From Clostridia bacterium (GTDB taxonomy: Bacteria > Bacillota_A > Clostridia > Oscillospirales > CAG-272), in the NCBI GenBank assembly GCA_017452945.1, contig JAFTLD010000032.1, positions 1 to 64,000 of the forward strand: DNA of 64,000 nucleotides. The letters run 5' to 3'. The position numbers were made by a program, and so were the translations under genes. The notes under the pieces were generated by a model that was given only the letters and a program-made list of their open reading frames with translations, was not told where the DNA came from and did no database searches. This document shows positions 27,498-36,931 of this stretch, in pieces; the first letter of the stretch is position 1, and each line of letters starts with the position of its first letter.

Positions 27498-29591
27498 TTA
27501 TAACAGCATTTCATAGTAATAAATTGGCAAAGCACTCCAGCCATGGCACAAGCTTGCGGCATGACCGAAATCCCGCAGGCCTATGATGGTTTCCCAAAAA
27601 GTAGTCGCGCCATTGCGCAGCATATGGAAATAATCCCTGTCGATCTCATCCAGAATAACCGGTGCATACACTTCCCTGTCATACGCTAACAGCGCGTCAA
27701 AGCGGAAGGAATTCATGCTCAGCGTATTGGGATGTACCGTGTATCCGCAATTGTCCTTGCCGTTAGTAGCAAGAATGCGCAATATGTTGGTCTTATCAAC
27801 GCCTTCGGCTGCACCGCACAGCATGCAAAGTGAATTGGTCAATACACTGTATTCGCCTCTGCAACGCGTGTCAAACGACTCGAATAGCTTGGTTTCCGTA
27901 TTATAAAACTCCTTGGCAAGTGCAAGGTTTACGCCTTTTGCAATTTCAAGATACTGCTTTGCCTCGGCAGATTTATCAAGTGCTTGGCAGATCTTGGCCA
28001 TATGCTGCAGAGCAAGGGAGAAAAACGCATTGATGGGAGCTTCAATATAGCGGTTCTTTTCAAAAAACGTGCCATTCATACCGGGAGTCCACTCATAGAA
28101 ATTCCAATAACCGCCCTCACCGTAGAAGTTTTCGATCAGGCCGTTATCCTGCAGTTTGCCTATAAATGTTTGAATGATGGTATCAAGCACCGGATAGCAT
28201 TCCTCGGCCAGCGTGATATCTCCCGTGTGACGGATGTATTCCTCCATTTGAATAAAGTAGACGGTTGAGAAGGACGGAATAGGAAAATCCATGCCTGAGG
28301 GATAACAAATCGACAAAATGCCATCGGGGCGCAAGCCTTTGGAAATCAGCTTGAGGTTTGCGCGCGGAAACTCCTTTTCACCAAAGGCGTAATAGCCGCA
28401 CAGCATCTGATTGCGCGAGTCCATGCAGTAAAGCGCCTGTTCTCTCCAAGGGCAATCCTCATAGTGCTCGTGCATGCACTGCAACAGTGTATTTGTACAG
28501 ACCTCGTAGATGGTGTTCTGCAGCAAATTGCCTTTTTCAAATTTCTTTGCTGTTACGGGATACAGCGTAGGGCGCAAACCCGCATAATGTACTGTGAACT
28601 CTGTCGCGTTGACAAAGAACTGCACGTATCTGCAGCCAAAGCGGCGGAAGGTGTGAAGGTATTGATTTCTTCCCTTCTTGGCTCTGTAATCCGCAGAAAA
28701 ACCGCGGATCGAGGTGCGGCATCTACCGTCTGCCAAATGCTCACCGTAACCGATCTCGATCTGACAGTCGTGCGGCACCTCGATATCGAAATCCAAGAAT
28801 CCTGCCCACTCCTGTCCGAGATCCACGACAAAGAAAATTCCCTGTGCAGCATCATCCGTTTTGAAATGCACCGGATTTTCAAATCCGGAAAATCCGCGGA
28901 TGTCCGAGATCTGCTCGGGATAGCGGTGGCGAATCGCTGCATGCTGCATCATGATATCGGGACGGTCATGCTTTTCCACGTAATCAAAAAGTCCCTGCAG
29001 GCAGATCTGTGCCTGGGTTCTGGGCGCAAGCTCCAGCATTTTGATGGGGCGAAGCGTAAAATCGGTTGAGATCATGGGCATCAGCACGCTTGGTGCAAAG
29101 CCGTCCGAAACGTCCTGCTCGATAAAACCGTCGTAGGAGGTGTAATCGTAATGGTAAGTATAACCAAGCTGACCGGAAATGAGCTGCTTGACGTGAGAAA
29201 TATAATCGCGCGACAGACGCGAGAGCGTTTGCTCCGATGAATAGCAGATGGGAGCATCCTGCTCGCAAAGCTCAAAGATCACACCGGGGTCACCGTGAAT
29301 ATAGGTCTGCGTGTCGTCACCGTAGTACCACACCACGATAACCAGTCTGTTTTTGCCTGCTTTGACAAATTTGGTCACGTCCACACGGTCGCAGACCTTG
29401 TAGGTGGGATAGTCTGCATACTGACCGAATGCGGCCAGCTCTCCGTTGAGATAGACGGTATAGTTGGAATCGGCAGCGATGGTCAGCGTGTAGGGGGCTT
29501 CGCCCGTGGCGTCAAATTCCGCCACAAAATCCGCAAATTCGTCAGAAAGGATCTCCCCTGCTTTCCATATCCATTTAGCTTTCAGAAACAT
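27498..29591 (-). CDS. GH78-like alpha-L-rhamnosidase family protein
   Basis: A 697-residue protein without signal peptide, so cytosolic. N-terminal beta domain (KAKWIWKAG, YTLTIAADSNYTVYLNGE) is followed by further sandwich domains and an (alpha/alpha)6 barrel from about 365. Family hallmarks are EDCPWREQALYCMDSRNQ, equivalent to the DCPxRDExxGWxGD block that carries the acid residue of GH78, and GATTFWETI with the general-base Glu, followed by SLCHGWSALPIYYY. The Asp-rich part of the first block is altered, so true rhamnosidase specificity is uncertain. Its start overlaps the radical SAM gene by 17 bases, with GGAGG upstream. Confidence 0.82.
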   Translation of the reverse strand: MFLKAKWIWKAGEILSDEFADFVAEFDATGEAPYTLTIAADSNYTVYLNGELAAFGQYADYPTYKVCDRVDVTKFVKAGKNRLVIVVWYYGDDTQTYIHGDPGVIFELCEQDAPICYSSEQTLSRLSRDYISHVKQLISGQLGYTYHYDYTSYDGFIEQDVSDGFAPSVLMPMISTDFTLRPIKMLELAPRTQAQICLQGLFDYVEKHDRPDIMMQHAAIRHRYPEQISDIRGFSGFENPVHFKTDDAAQGIFFVVDLGQEWAGFLDFDIEVPHDCQIEIGYGEHLADGRCRTSIRGFSADYRAKKGRNQYLHTFRRFGCRYVQFFVNATEFTVHYAGLRPTLYPVTAKKFEKGNLLQNTIYEVCTNTLLQCMHEHYEDCPWREQALYCMDSRNQMLCGYYAFGEKEFPRANLKLISKGLRPDGILSICYPSGMDFPIPSFSTVYFIQMEEYIRHTGDITLAEECYPVLDTIIQTFIGKLQDNGLIENFYGEGGYWNFYEWTPGMNGTFFEKNRYIEAPINAFFSLALQHMAKICQALDKSAEAKQYLEIAKGVNLALAKEFYNTETKLFESFDTRCRGEYSVLTNSLCMLCGAAEGVDKTNILRILATNGKDNCGYTVHPNTLSMNSFRFDALLAYDREVYAPVILDEIDRDYFHMLRNGATTFWETIIGLRDFGHAASLCHGWSALPIYYYEMLL

Positions 29592-30570
29592 GATCTTCCT
29601 CCGTTTTATAGTATTTTCCTTGATACAGGTTATTTTGATACATTATTTTGTCTACGTCATTGACCACAGCCGTTTTTCTGCGGCTCCAATCGGGCGCGAG
29701 CAGCGCGTCGGGCGCACCGTCCCCGGTCAGACGCGCGATCACGGTATCGGGTGGCAGCAGCGTCAGAGCCTTGGCCACGACTTCGGTGTACGCCTGTTGC
29801 GTCATGGGGGTATATTCACCCGACAAATACATATCCGCCATGGGGGTGTTTTTGATGACGTGCAAAAGGTGCAGCTTGACCTGGTTGGGATGCAGGGCCG
29901 CCACGTCACGCACGGTCTGCAGCATGGTGTTCTCGTCCTCACCGGGCAGACCGAAAATCAGATGGATGCAGATATGGATATTGGCGCTTGCAGCACGGAG
30001 GGCGCTATACCCGGAAACAAATGCCTCATAATCATGTCCGCGATTGATCAGAGATGCGGTTTGATCATTTGAGCTCTGAAGCCCAAGCTCAACTGTCAGA
30101 TACGTGCGGTGTGCGAGCTCGGCAAGATACGCGACCACGTCGGGCTCCAGACAATCGGCACGCGTGGCGATATTCAGCCCCACAACACCGGGGTACTTGA
30201 GTGCCTGCTCGTATTTTTCGCGCAGTACGTAAAGAGGCGCATAGGTGTTGGTGTGCGCCTGAAAATATGGAATGACCTTGTCGGTCTTCCATTTGCCGCT
30301 GATCAGCGTGTGAGATCTTTGCATCTGCTCCAAAATCGGCACGTCGGGAGGCGGGGCGAAATCACCGCTGCCCTTGTCCGAGCAATAGATGCAGCCGCCG
30401 TGCGCGCATTTACCGTCAATGTTGGGACAGGTAAAGCCCGCATCGATAGGCAATTTTGCCACCTTGCCGCCAAAGGTGTTTTTCAGGAAATAGTCGTAGG
30501 TATAATAGCGTTTGTTGGTATCGCTGTAAGGATACGGATTGGTCGATGCCTGGGTGACCTTTTTGCTCAT
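29575..30570 (-). CDS. Radical SAM protein, TIGR01212/YtqA family
   Basis: A 331-residue radical SAM enzyme. The N-terminus RYYTYDYFLKNTFGGKVAKL and the cluster-binding region CPNIDGKCAHGGCIYC match the TIGR01212 (YtqA/YhcC-type) family, with later NIATRADCL, ELGLQSSND, HLIFGLPGE and KLHLLHVIKNTPM motifs. Members of this family are poorly characterised; some are implicated in tRNA or sugar-related chemistry, so no substrate is named. ATG 30570 with GAGGTGAG upstream is chosen over an 18-codon extension lying inside the promoter. Confidence 0.9.
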   Translation of the reverse strand: MSKKVTQASTNPYPYSDTNKRYYTYDYFLKNTFGGKVAKLPIDAGFTCPNIDGKCAHGGCIYCSDKGSGDFAPPPDVPILEQMQRSHTLISGKWKTDKVIPYFQAHTNTYAPLYVLREKYEQALKYPGVVGLNIATRADCLEPDVVAYLAELAHRTYLTVELGLQSSNDQTASLINRGHDYEAFVSGYSALRAASANIHICIHLIFGLPGEDENTMLQTVRDVAALHPNQVKLHLLHVIKNTPMADMYLSGEYTPMTQQAYTEVVAKALTLLPPDTVIARLTGDGAPDALLAPDWSRRKTAVVNDVDKIMYQNNLYQGKYYKTEEDHVSES

Positions 30571-30595
30571 GCGCTCACCTCGCTTTCTTGCTTTT

Positions 30596-30624
30596 ATTAT
30601 ACAGACAAATTTCGCAGATGTCAA
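30596..30624 (-). promoter_or_regulatory. Consensus promoter of the radical SAM-GH78 operon
   Basis: Minus strand TTGACA (30619-30624), 17-base spacer, TATAAT (30596-30601). It directly follows the U-tract of the terminator at 30639. Confidence 0.88.
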
Positions 30625-30673
30625 GAAAAAAGAAAAATCCCCACCGGGCTATAACGGGCATAACTCGGTGGGG
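30625..30673 (-). terminator. Terminator after the 30690 lipoprotein gene
   Basis: Stem CCCCACCG / CGGTGGGG (30639-30673) with a 19-base internal part, followed on the minus strand by ATTTTTCTTTTTTC. Confidence 0.8.
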
Positions 30674-30689
30674 GGTATCATATTTTTAT

Positions 30690-31484
30690 TCAACTCACAG
30701 GAATCAAATCAGCCAGTTCTTCCGGGAGTTCAATCCGGATGCCATTCCAAGGGGAGTGATATATTTGAGCACTTAAATTCTCTTTAGACTCTTCAGATTC
30801 CGGATATGTGGGATCAATGCAATATAATACCATTTCATACTTGCCATCTTGTACAACAATATTCGAATCCCAAACAAGGTTTTCATATTCGGAAAAATGA
30901 ACACGGATACAATAACACTCTATTTGAAATCCGGTACGTACCAAATCGTTACGTTGTGCTCCTAGTTCTATATAATCGTGTGTATCCAAACTATTCTTTA
31001 TTTTAGTCATGAGCGCGTCAACTTGTTCATCTGTTAACGATGCAATTCGTTCATCGTAACGCGTTTTCCCAATTTTGCGCATATCGCTGTCTTTATTTGA
31101 TACTGCTTGCCGTTTATATATTTCAATGCTTTCAATCTCATATGTCAGTATTTCCGGATTGTCAAAGCCCATAGAACGATGCTTCACAATGTCATAATAT
31201 GTAATCTTATCAAAAATCATATTGTTTTGAGCAACCAAATACTTCTCTGCAGGAACGCCTTTGATTGCTCTGAAATAGAAAGCCATGCCTCGAAAATTGT
31301 AGTATCCATCAGCGCTATTTGAATCACAGGAAAGAAAAGTCAAATTTGGATCAGCATAATAATAATTCTGCATACAATACTCATTTGTCATGTCTTTCGG
31401 ATAGTTTAGCTTAATATATCCGCATGATGTCATGCAAGGTAATATTAAAATGAGAATCAATATCATTATTGTTAGCTTTTTCAC
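30690..31484 (-). CDS. Small lipoprotein of unknown function
   Basis: 264 residues with a lipoprotein signal (VKKLTIMILILILILPC then MTSC lipobox) and a mature part without recognisable motifs, rich in Tyr and Asp. I choose the GTG at 31484 because GGAGGG lies six bases upstream and the signal peptide begins there; an ATG at 31502 overlaps the lipase stop but lacks its own site. It is the last gene of the lipase unit and could be a lipoprotein partner or immunity-like factor for it, which is only a guess from position. Confidence 0.65.
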   Translation of the reverse strand: MKKLTIMILILILILPCMTSCGYIKLNYPKDMTNEYCMQNYYYADPNLTFLSCDSNSADGYYNFRGMAFYFRAIKGVPAEKYLVAQNNMIFDKITYYDIVKHRSMGFDNPEILTYEIESIEIYKRQAVSNKDSDMRKIGKTRYDERIASLTDEQVDALMTKIKNSLDTHDYIELGAQRNDLVRTGFQIECYCIRVHFSEYENLVWDSNIVVQDGKYEMVLYCIDPTYPESEESKENLSAQIYHSPWNGIRIELPEELADLIPVS

Positions 31485-31498
31485 GAAATTCCCTCCAA

Positions 31499-34400
31499 TC
31501 AATCATTTTCTAAAGTTGCACACAGATTATTTAACCAGTGTTCTATAATGGTGGAAGTACTGATTAAGGTCATGTGTCCACCATAATAAGCGACAGTACT
31601 CGCCGGATAACTGTCAGCCAATGTGGCGCTTGACCTTAAAACAAAAGAATCTCCTTGTACTACTGGATCTTCTGAAAGCAATATTGATCCTACAGCACTG
31701 TAATCTCTAAGGATGTATTTATTTGGCATTAAATTATAGACATACTCTCCATTTGCATTTTTCTCTCGACTAATACAATGGAAATAATGAGATGTGACGA
31801 AATTTGAGACATGAACGCCAGAAATAAAAGTAGAATCATGGAATGTTTCCGCTTGTGACATAAGATTCGCTTTAAATCCCGGGAACTTACTGACAAGAGT
31901 ATCTTTTGTAGAAGCATAAGTTGATAGTTCGGTTATAATTGGATCACCAATAATACGATCTTGCTGTGTAGACAAATATCCATTATTTGTAAATTGAAAA
32001 TAATACTCACTTGGGAATGTTTCATACACACTTGCATAATTACATATAAAATTTTGAATTTGATTGCCAATAAAGTTTAAAGATTCAACGATATTCTCTA
32101 CATTGGCAATGGGGATATTGCCGATAACAAAACTAACATCCTCATTATACCAAATATTTGCAACCTCGGGGAGCCCCAACAACGGGCTGGCCATATAATA
32201 GACTTGCTCTACCTTTTGCTGCTGTTCCGTTCCCATTCCTAAATAGCCGGATGCAACTAATCCTCCCATGCTGTGCGCAATCAGTATCACTTTATCATAA
32301 TCGTTCTCCTCTATGAAGGCATCTAATCTTTCTGCGGAGTAGCCATTAGAAAGTCTCCAATCATAAGAGAACAGCTCAATTGAATATTTCGATGTGATTG
32401 CTGTTTTTGAATGTAACATATCCATTAAGGTATAATATACATCACCTGTACCAGCAGTTAGCGTATATTCATCTTCATCAAATTCTCTGGGGAGTTCATA
32501 AGGCATTTCTGAATCCTTATCCATGTATATATATTTTTTTGTATATATGTTATGTTTTGAAGTCCCATTATCATTGCACCGGAGGGTATCATAAAATGCA
32601 TTGGTAAAATCGGCTACTAATGCAGTAGTTATTATTACACCATCACCCACTATTGGAGTGGACAGAGTATATGCACCAACTAATAAAGCAACTTCCTCTA
32701 TAGATAAATTTGTGTTTAGTTCATTCAAAACCTCTAGCACTTCTGTACTGAATATCGGTGCACCTTCTTTAAAGTAAGTGTGTCCTTCTCCAACAAACAA
32801 TTCACTACCCAAACATCCTGGAAGAACTATAATAGCCTTTTTCTCAACCGTTACATAAAATCTCTGTTGAATACCTGTAACCTTATGTGTAACAACAATT
32901 TGTGTTGTTCCTCTTCCTACTCCGTTGACCACTCCCGTGGTTTGATTTACCGTAGCAATACTTTCATCAATCGCATCGTACACAAAATCGGTAGTGGAAA
33001 TAAAATTTATTGCTCCACTTGGATTGTCGGGATAAGGTGTGAGTGATACCATCTGCACTTGCCCGGTTTCTCCATATGCCAAAGTAAGATCTTCAAAACC
33101 AAAATCTCCCAGTTCCACATAGTCAGAACACTTAACTATTCTCCATGTACCATTAATATAACTCGGATCTGTTAAGATTTGACCGGTACCAACGTTAGTA
33201 ATCGTATACGTCGTAGTACCCAAGCTGATTGCCCATTTTTGATTGTCCGAAATTGTTCCATTGGATGTATTCATTACAGCGCTCGTCAATTGTGTTCCTG
33301 TCAATAACTTACCGGGTACAGCTTCGTTTTGTATTGTAAAATATCCATCCGGCAATTTGGTAAATATCCATTTGATATTATCCCCTAAGTCACTGACTCG
33401 ACCGGACGCAAACCCAACAGTGTGTAATGCGTTTAAAGATACTTCGAGAAATTTTCCGGTTGAAGAGTTGTTTAAATAATAGTAGTCTTGATCAAGTGGA
33501 GGACTATTAACGATAACACTGTTGATCGGCTCACTGTCTTTATAAATCTTCCATCGTTGTATCGCAGTAGGCTCTCCCGTACACTGTGTAATCGAAACAT
33601 ATCCTTCCGTCGCAGCTTCCGGATTGGAAATATATGAACTCGTTGCTCCGACAGCCGTCATCACATATCTCATATCCGATGCCAGCACAATCTTGAAGGT
33701 ATTGTAGCTGTAAGGCACGATTAACCAATCCTGCTTTATATTGCTCGGCACGTTTGTTGTGTTATACATTACATCCTTTTGGTTGGTCGTATTGTCGCTG
33801 ATATATGCTCCGCCGCTGTTTGAAAATGGAGTATATTCTATTTTATACGTTCCATTCGTGGCGTTTTGACGCAAGGTCATCAATCTATAAGATGAATTTG
33901 TGGTAGATTCGGAAGCATGCAGCACGAGATTATTGTTTCCGGACAATCCACTATTGGGATAGAGGTACCCTGCACTACCAACATTCTTTATAGTAATTTC
34001 GTCATTTGCTGCAAGCCCTGCGGGCAAGTTATAGCCGTATGTGATAGTTAAATAAGGTCTGGCTGCTGTTTCTGTTGACTCCATGCTGTGAATCGGGAAC
34101 ACCAAAGCGGACGTACCGTTTGTATCACAATGTAATACAAAGGTATTTCCTATTGCACCGGAATATATATCACTGATAGATTGTGTGATGTCAAATTCCA
34201 TAAACATGCTAAGACTTGTCGTTGCAATCGTTTGACTGTCAAGCAGATACGGCATTAATGCGTTATAATTTCCTATCAATACGTTAAAGCCGTCCTGCAC
34301 CGTGCCAAGCGTCACTTGCGCACTCGAAGTTTGTGTCGTGGTGGACTTCACGTTCAATTTGGCAGATATGATCGGCATGGACGGATCGATATTCGGGAAA

Positions 34401-35560
34401 TTTTGAATTTTTAAAACAGCATATCTTTCATTCTGCCCTATGGGATTGAAGCATAAGAATTGGCTGGTGTAATATCCGGAGGCATCGTTTCTCACAACGT
34501 ACGTATCCATGATAGCTGCCGTATAATCATTTGTCGTCACCGCAGGATCAAGCATAATGGGATACTCGCGCTCGGGGGCGTTCATCCACTCGGCATCGGG
34601 AGTATACGTGATCGTGCAGGTGCCATCCTGTTCTGTCAACGTAACTGCAACATCATACGAAACCGCAAAGGCAGCATCTACCAGATAAGGTGTACTTACA
34701 TGATACACCATTTGCCCAGCATTGTCAAGAAAATCTACGCTATTATCGTCATTCAGTACGGGCGCCAGCGCGCCACAATCCACTTGCATGGAAAAGGAAG
34801 TGATATCCGTAGGCGCCGTGATCAGAATATCTTCCTCAATCTTATTCATGGAAACGGAATACCTGACGGAAACGTTTTGCGCTGCTCCAAAAATGTCCTC
34901 ATAGATCACTTGATTGGATGCAGACGGCAGGGCGAATGCATCGGGATCGGTCACGGGAATTTTGGAAACAGAAAATGCAGCTTGTGCGGTTTTTATACCG
35001 CCTTTCACTTGCACTTCCGTATCGGCAGAAGCAGAAAGAATAATGTTGCTGCTTCCAACAGCAGCATTCAAATCATACGTACCGGCAGATACACTCATAG
35101 GCTTTGTCCCGGTCAAACTCCAGGACAAGCTATAATCACCGGATTGCATGTTTACAGCAGGCACATTTGCAGAAATTGCACCGGCAGACATCACGCTTGC
35201 ATCCGACTTTGTACCGGGCTTTGAAAACGTGGTTTTGAAATTACCGCTTTGGCTTTCATACGCCTGCGCAGCATTGTCACTTGCCAGACGCATATCTACG
35301 TCCACCCATTCGCCCTGCTCATTCTGATAATGCACGGCTTCGGGGTAGGTGACGGCAACAAAAGTACCGTCGGAACAATAGTAATGCTTTTCAAATTCCG
35401 TACGTTTTGTATTGTCTTCGGCCAAAACGTAAACGATCTCATCCATTTCGGGCCGTACAGTAATATTCAAAAGATCTGCAAACACTGTCAAGGGTATGGA
35501 AACAATCAGCATCCATATTGCGAGTACAACCGTCAAGTATCTTGATGTTTTGTTCTTCAT
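31499..35560 (-). CDS. Large secreted lectin-lipase (LCAT-like alpha/beta hydrolase)
   Basis: A 1353-residue exported protein. Signal peptide 1-28; an N-terminal region (about 30-345) like the start of RHS/wall-associated proteins; a DNRLRE-type sandwich (about 350-510); two ricin-B-like segments (about 520-685 and 690-810, with YLNNSSTGKFLEV and QRWKIYKD); a BIG2 Ig-like domain (about 825-905); and a C-terminal alpha/beta hydrolase (908-1353). The last has the LCAT-type entry VLPGCLGSELF, nucleophile motif AHSMGG (Ser1097), probable acid Asp1304 in GDSFVLRSS and His1329 in YYGGHMTLI. It probably acts on lipid or acyl-glycan outside the cell, with lectin domains for targeting. Between a small secreted protein gene and a lipoprotein gene. 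Confidence 0.82.
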   Translation of the reverse strand: MKNKTSRYLTVVLAIWMLIVSIPLTVFADLLNITVRPEMDEIVYVLAEDNTKRTEFEKHYYCSDGTFVAVTYPEAVHYQNEQGEWVDVDMRLASDNAAQAYESQSGNFKTTFSKPGTKSDASVMSAGAISANVPAVNMQSGDYSLSWSLTGTKPMSVSAGTYDLNAAVGSSNIILSASADTEVQVKGGIKTAQAAFSVSKIPVTDPDAFALPSASNQVIYEDIFGAAQNVSVRYSVSMNKIEEDILITAPTDITSFSMQVDCGALAPVLNDDNSVDFLDNAGQMVYHVSTPYLVDAAFAVSYDVAVTLTEQDGTCTITYTPDAEWMNAPEREYPIMLDPAVTTNDYTAAIMDTYVVRNDASGYYTSQFLCFNPIGQNERYAVLKIQNFPNIDPSMPIISAKLNVKSTTTQTSSAQVTLGTVQDGFNVLIGNYNALMPYLLDSQTIATTSLSMFMEFDITQSISDIYSGAIGNTFVLHCDTNGTSALVFPIHSMESTETAARPYLTITYGYNLPAGLAANDEITIKNVGSAGYLYPNSGLSGNNNLVLHASESTTNSSYRLMTLRQNATNGTYKIEYTPFSNSGGAYISDNTTNQKDVMYNTTNVPSNIKQDWLIVPYSYNTFKIVLASDMRYVMTAVGATSSYISNPEAATEGYVSITQCTGEPTAIQRWKIYKDSEPINSVIVNSPPLDQDYYYLNNSSTGKFLEVSLNALHTVGFASGRVSDLGDNIKWIFTKLPDGYFTIQNEAVPGKLLTGTQLTSAVMNTSNGTISDNQKWAISLGTTTYTITNVGTGQILTDPSYINGTWRIVKCSDYVELGDFGFEDLTLAYGETGQVQMVSLTPYPDNPSGAINFISTTDFVYDAIDESIATVNQTTGVVNGVGRGTTQIVVTHKVTGIQQRFYVTVEKKAIIVLPGCLGSELFVGEGHTYFKEGAPIFSTEVLEVLNELNTNLSIEEVALLVGAYTLSTPIVGDGVIITTALVADFTNAFYDTLRCNDNGTSKHNIYTKKYIYMDKDSEMPYELPREFDEDEYTLTAGTGDVYYTLMDMLHSKTAITSKYSIELFSYDWRLSNGYSAERLDAFIEENDYDKVILIAHSMGGLVASGYLGMGTEQQQKVEQVYYMASPLLGLPEVANIWYNEDVSFVIGNIPIANVENIVESLNFIGNQIQNFICNYASVYETFPSEYYFQFTNNGYLSTQQDRIIGDPIITELSTYASTKDTLVSKFPGFKANLMSQAETFHDSTFISGVHVSNFVTSHYFHCISREKNANGEYVYNLMPNKYILRDYSAVGSILLSEDPVVQGDSFVLRSSATLADSYPASTVAYYGGHMTLISTSTIIEHWLNNLCATLEND

Positions 35561-35607
35561 AGCTTTCTTTCCTTTCTTAGATTAATCTTGTTTTCATAGT
35601 TCTCTTG

Positions 35608-35637
35608 GTCTTGTGATGAGGGGACGAATCACAAGAC
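35608..35637 (-). other. Inverted repeat in the leader of the lectin-lipase gene
   Basis: Ten-base-pair arms GTCTTGTGAT / ATCACAAGAC around a 10-base loop, 48 bases before the lipase start. No T-run follows, so an operator or leader hairpin is as likely as a terminator for the gene at 35654. Confidence 0.5.
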
Positions 35638-35653
35638 TCCGCGAAACTCAAAG

Positions 35654-36106
35654 TTAATTGTAATTAAATTCTTCAGTAAATTCAACCGTATCTACAACTC
35701 CGGTAGTCCCATAAAACTTTACGGTAATTAATGCCCGATAATAACCGCTTCCATCGACCGCAAATGATTGAGAAAACGTTCCGTTTAAAAATATGGAAGA
35801 ATCCTTCCATTCGTTGTTTGCGCAGCCAATGTCAACATCTTTCCAAAATGTCAAAAGAAACCGTTTTTGAATTTTTACGGTTACATCAGCTCTGAGAAAT
35901 GTAGAAGACTTCCCAAAATAATCAATTATTATGTTGGCTACGTCGTTTTGTACATAAAAATATACGTTGCACTTATCAACATTTAAGTGATACGGGACAA
36001 TATGGTAATTCCCTGTCGCTGCGTGCACAGGCTGTGGATACGCACACATGATAAAGCATGCTAACAAAATTATGATAGCTTTTCTTAAATGGTTATTCAG
36101 TTTCAT
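35654..36106 (-). CDS. Small secreted protein of unknown function
   Basis: 150 residues with a clear signal peptide (MKLNNHLRKAIIILL ... PVHA) and a mature beta-rich domain of about 115 residues with two Cys and a KRFLLTFWKDVDIGC segment. No known motif. The ATG at 36106 follows AAGGGAG closely, and an in-frame GTG one codon earlier is equally possible. A longer TTG-started reading is unlikely, since the extra 27 residues are charged and precede a normal signal peptide. Position between the DUF4367 gene and the lipase suggests a co-exported partner. Confidence 0.6.
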   Translation of the reverse strand: MKLNNHLRKAIIILLACFIMCAYPQPVHAATGNYHIVPYHLNVDKCNVYFYVQNDVANIIIDYFGKSSTFLRADVTVKIQKRFLLTFWKDVDIGCANNEWKDSSIFLNGTFSQSFAVDGSGYYRALITVKFYGTTGVVDTVEFTEEFNYN

Positions 36107-36226
36107 CACTCCCTTATATTTGATTAGAGTTCCCCTCTTATTTTCCCTCTGTACATATAAAGAGTTATTTTTCCATTTTTTCTTCAAAAAAGAAAAAATA
36201 ATTTTGTAAACTAATTATGAACGACA

Positions 36227-36254
36227 AAAGCAGACGGCATGAACCGTCTGCTTT
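36227..36254 (-). terminator. Terminator after the sigma/DUF4367 pair
   Basis: Eleven-base-pair stem AAAGCAGACGG / CCGTCTGCTTT with a six-base loop and a short T-run on the minus strand; it separates the sigma operon from the secreted-protein gene at 35654. Confidence 0.75.
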
Positions 36255-36265
36255 AGATATTAAGA

Positions 36266-36931
36266 TTATTTTTTTGGATGAATACTGTCTATGATTTTCA
36301 AAATTTCTTCAATGGGAAGGCATGTCATGTCGTGTATGTCCAAGGCATATTTTCCATCTGTCCACGTGTATGATACACTATTCTCATGTTTTACGCACAA
36401 TATCTTGCACTCTTTATGATTCAGAATACTGTAATCGCTCAGTTCTGCGTCATATTGAATTCCAACATTCAAATTATATTGTGCAAAGGTTAGTGTTTCT
36501 TCATTCTCGTTCATCCATCTATAAGATATATCACCGGAGTTATATCGCTCTCGAATCAATTCATATCCCTCGGGTATATAGCCAACCTCATAATATTCGG
36601 TAACGATTGGTGAGACTTGCTCCTCGGTAAACTCTAAAATGATATATTTCTCAAAGACCTGAATTAATAAGTCCCTGATCTTTTCTCGGTTTGCGTATAC
36701 GGTCAGTGAGCCAATGGCCAAGGCGGCTGCCAACAGCAATGCTGCGATCACGCCTTTACGCGCTGCTTTTTTCTGCATAGACTTGACGTCAAAGCCCAAT
36801 ATTTCGCTCATTTTATCCATATGCGCGTCCGAGCAGCGCACCTGAGCTTTGCTGGCGGAAAGCTCGCGCTCATAACGCTCGCTGACGCCCTGTATGATGG
36901 CGCGTTTGAGTAAAGCGGCTTGATCCTGCAT
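36266..36931 (-). CDS. DUF4367-type membrane protein, putative anti-sigma factor
   Basis: 221 residues: cytosolic part (1-60), one transmembrane helix (about 62-80) and an extracytoplasmic domain of DUF4367 type (PIVTEYYEVGYIPEGYELI, LTFAQYNLN, YTWTDGKYALDI). DUF4367 proteins commonly sit next to ECF sigma genes in Clostridia and are taken as anti-sigma or sigma-regulating factors. Its ATG overlaps the sigma stop (TAATG). This pair is unrelated in its sensor domain to the LRR pairs at 46583-58906. Confidence 0.8.
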   Translation of the reverse strand: MQDQAALLKRAIIQGVSERYERELSASKAQVRCSDAHMDKMSEILGFDVKSMQKKAARKGVIAALLLAAALAIGSLTVYANREKIRDLLIQVFEKYIILEFTEEQVSPIVTEYYEVGYIPEGYELIRERYNSGDISYRWMNENEETLTFAQYNLNVGIQYDAELSDYSILNHKECKILCVKHENSVSYTWTDGKYALDIHDMTCLPIEEILKIIDSIHPKK

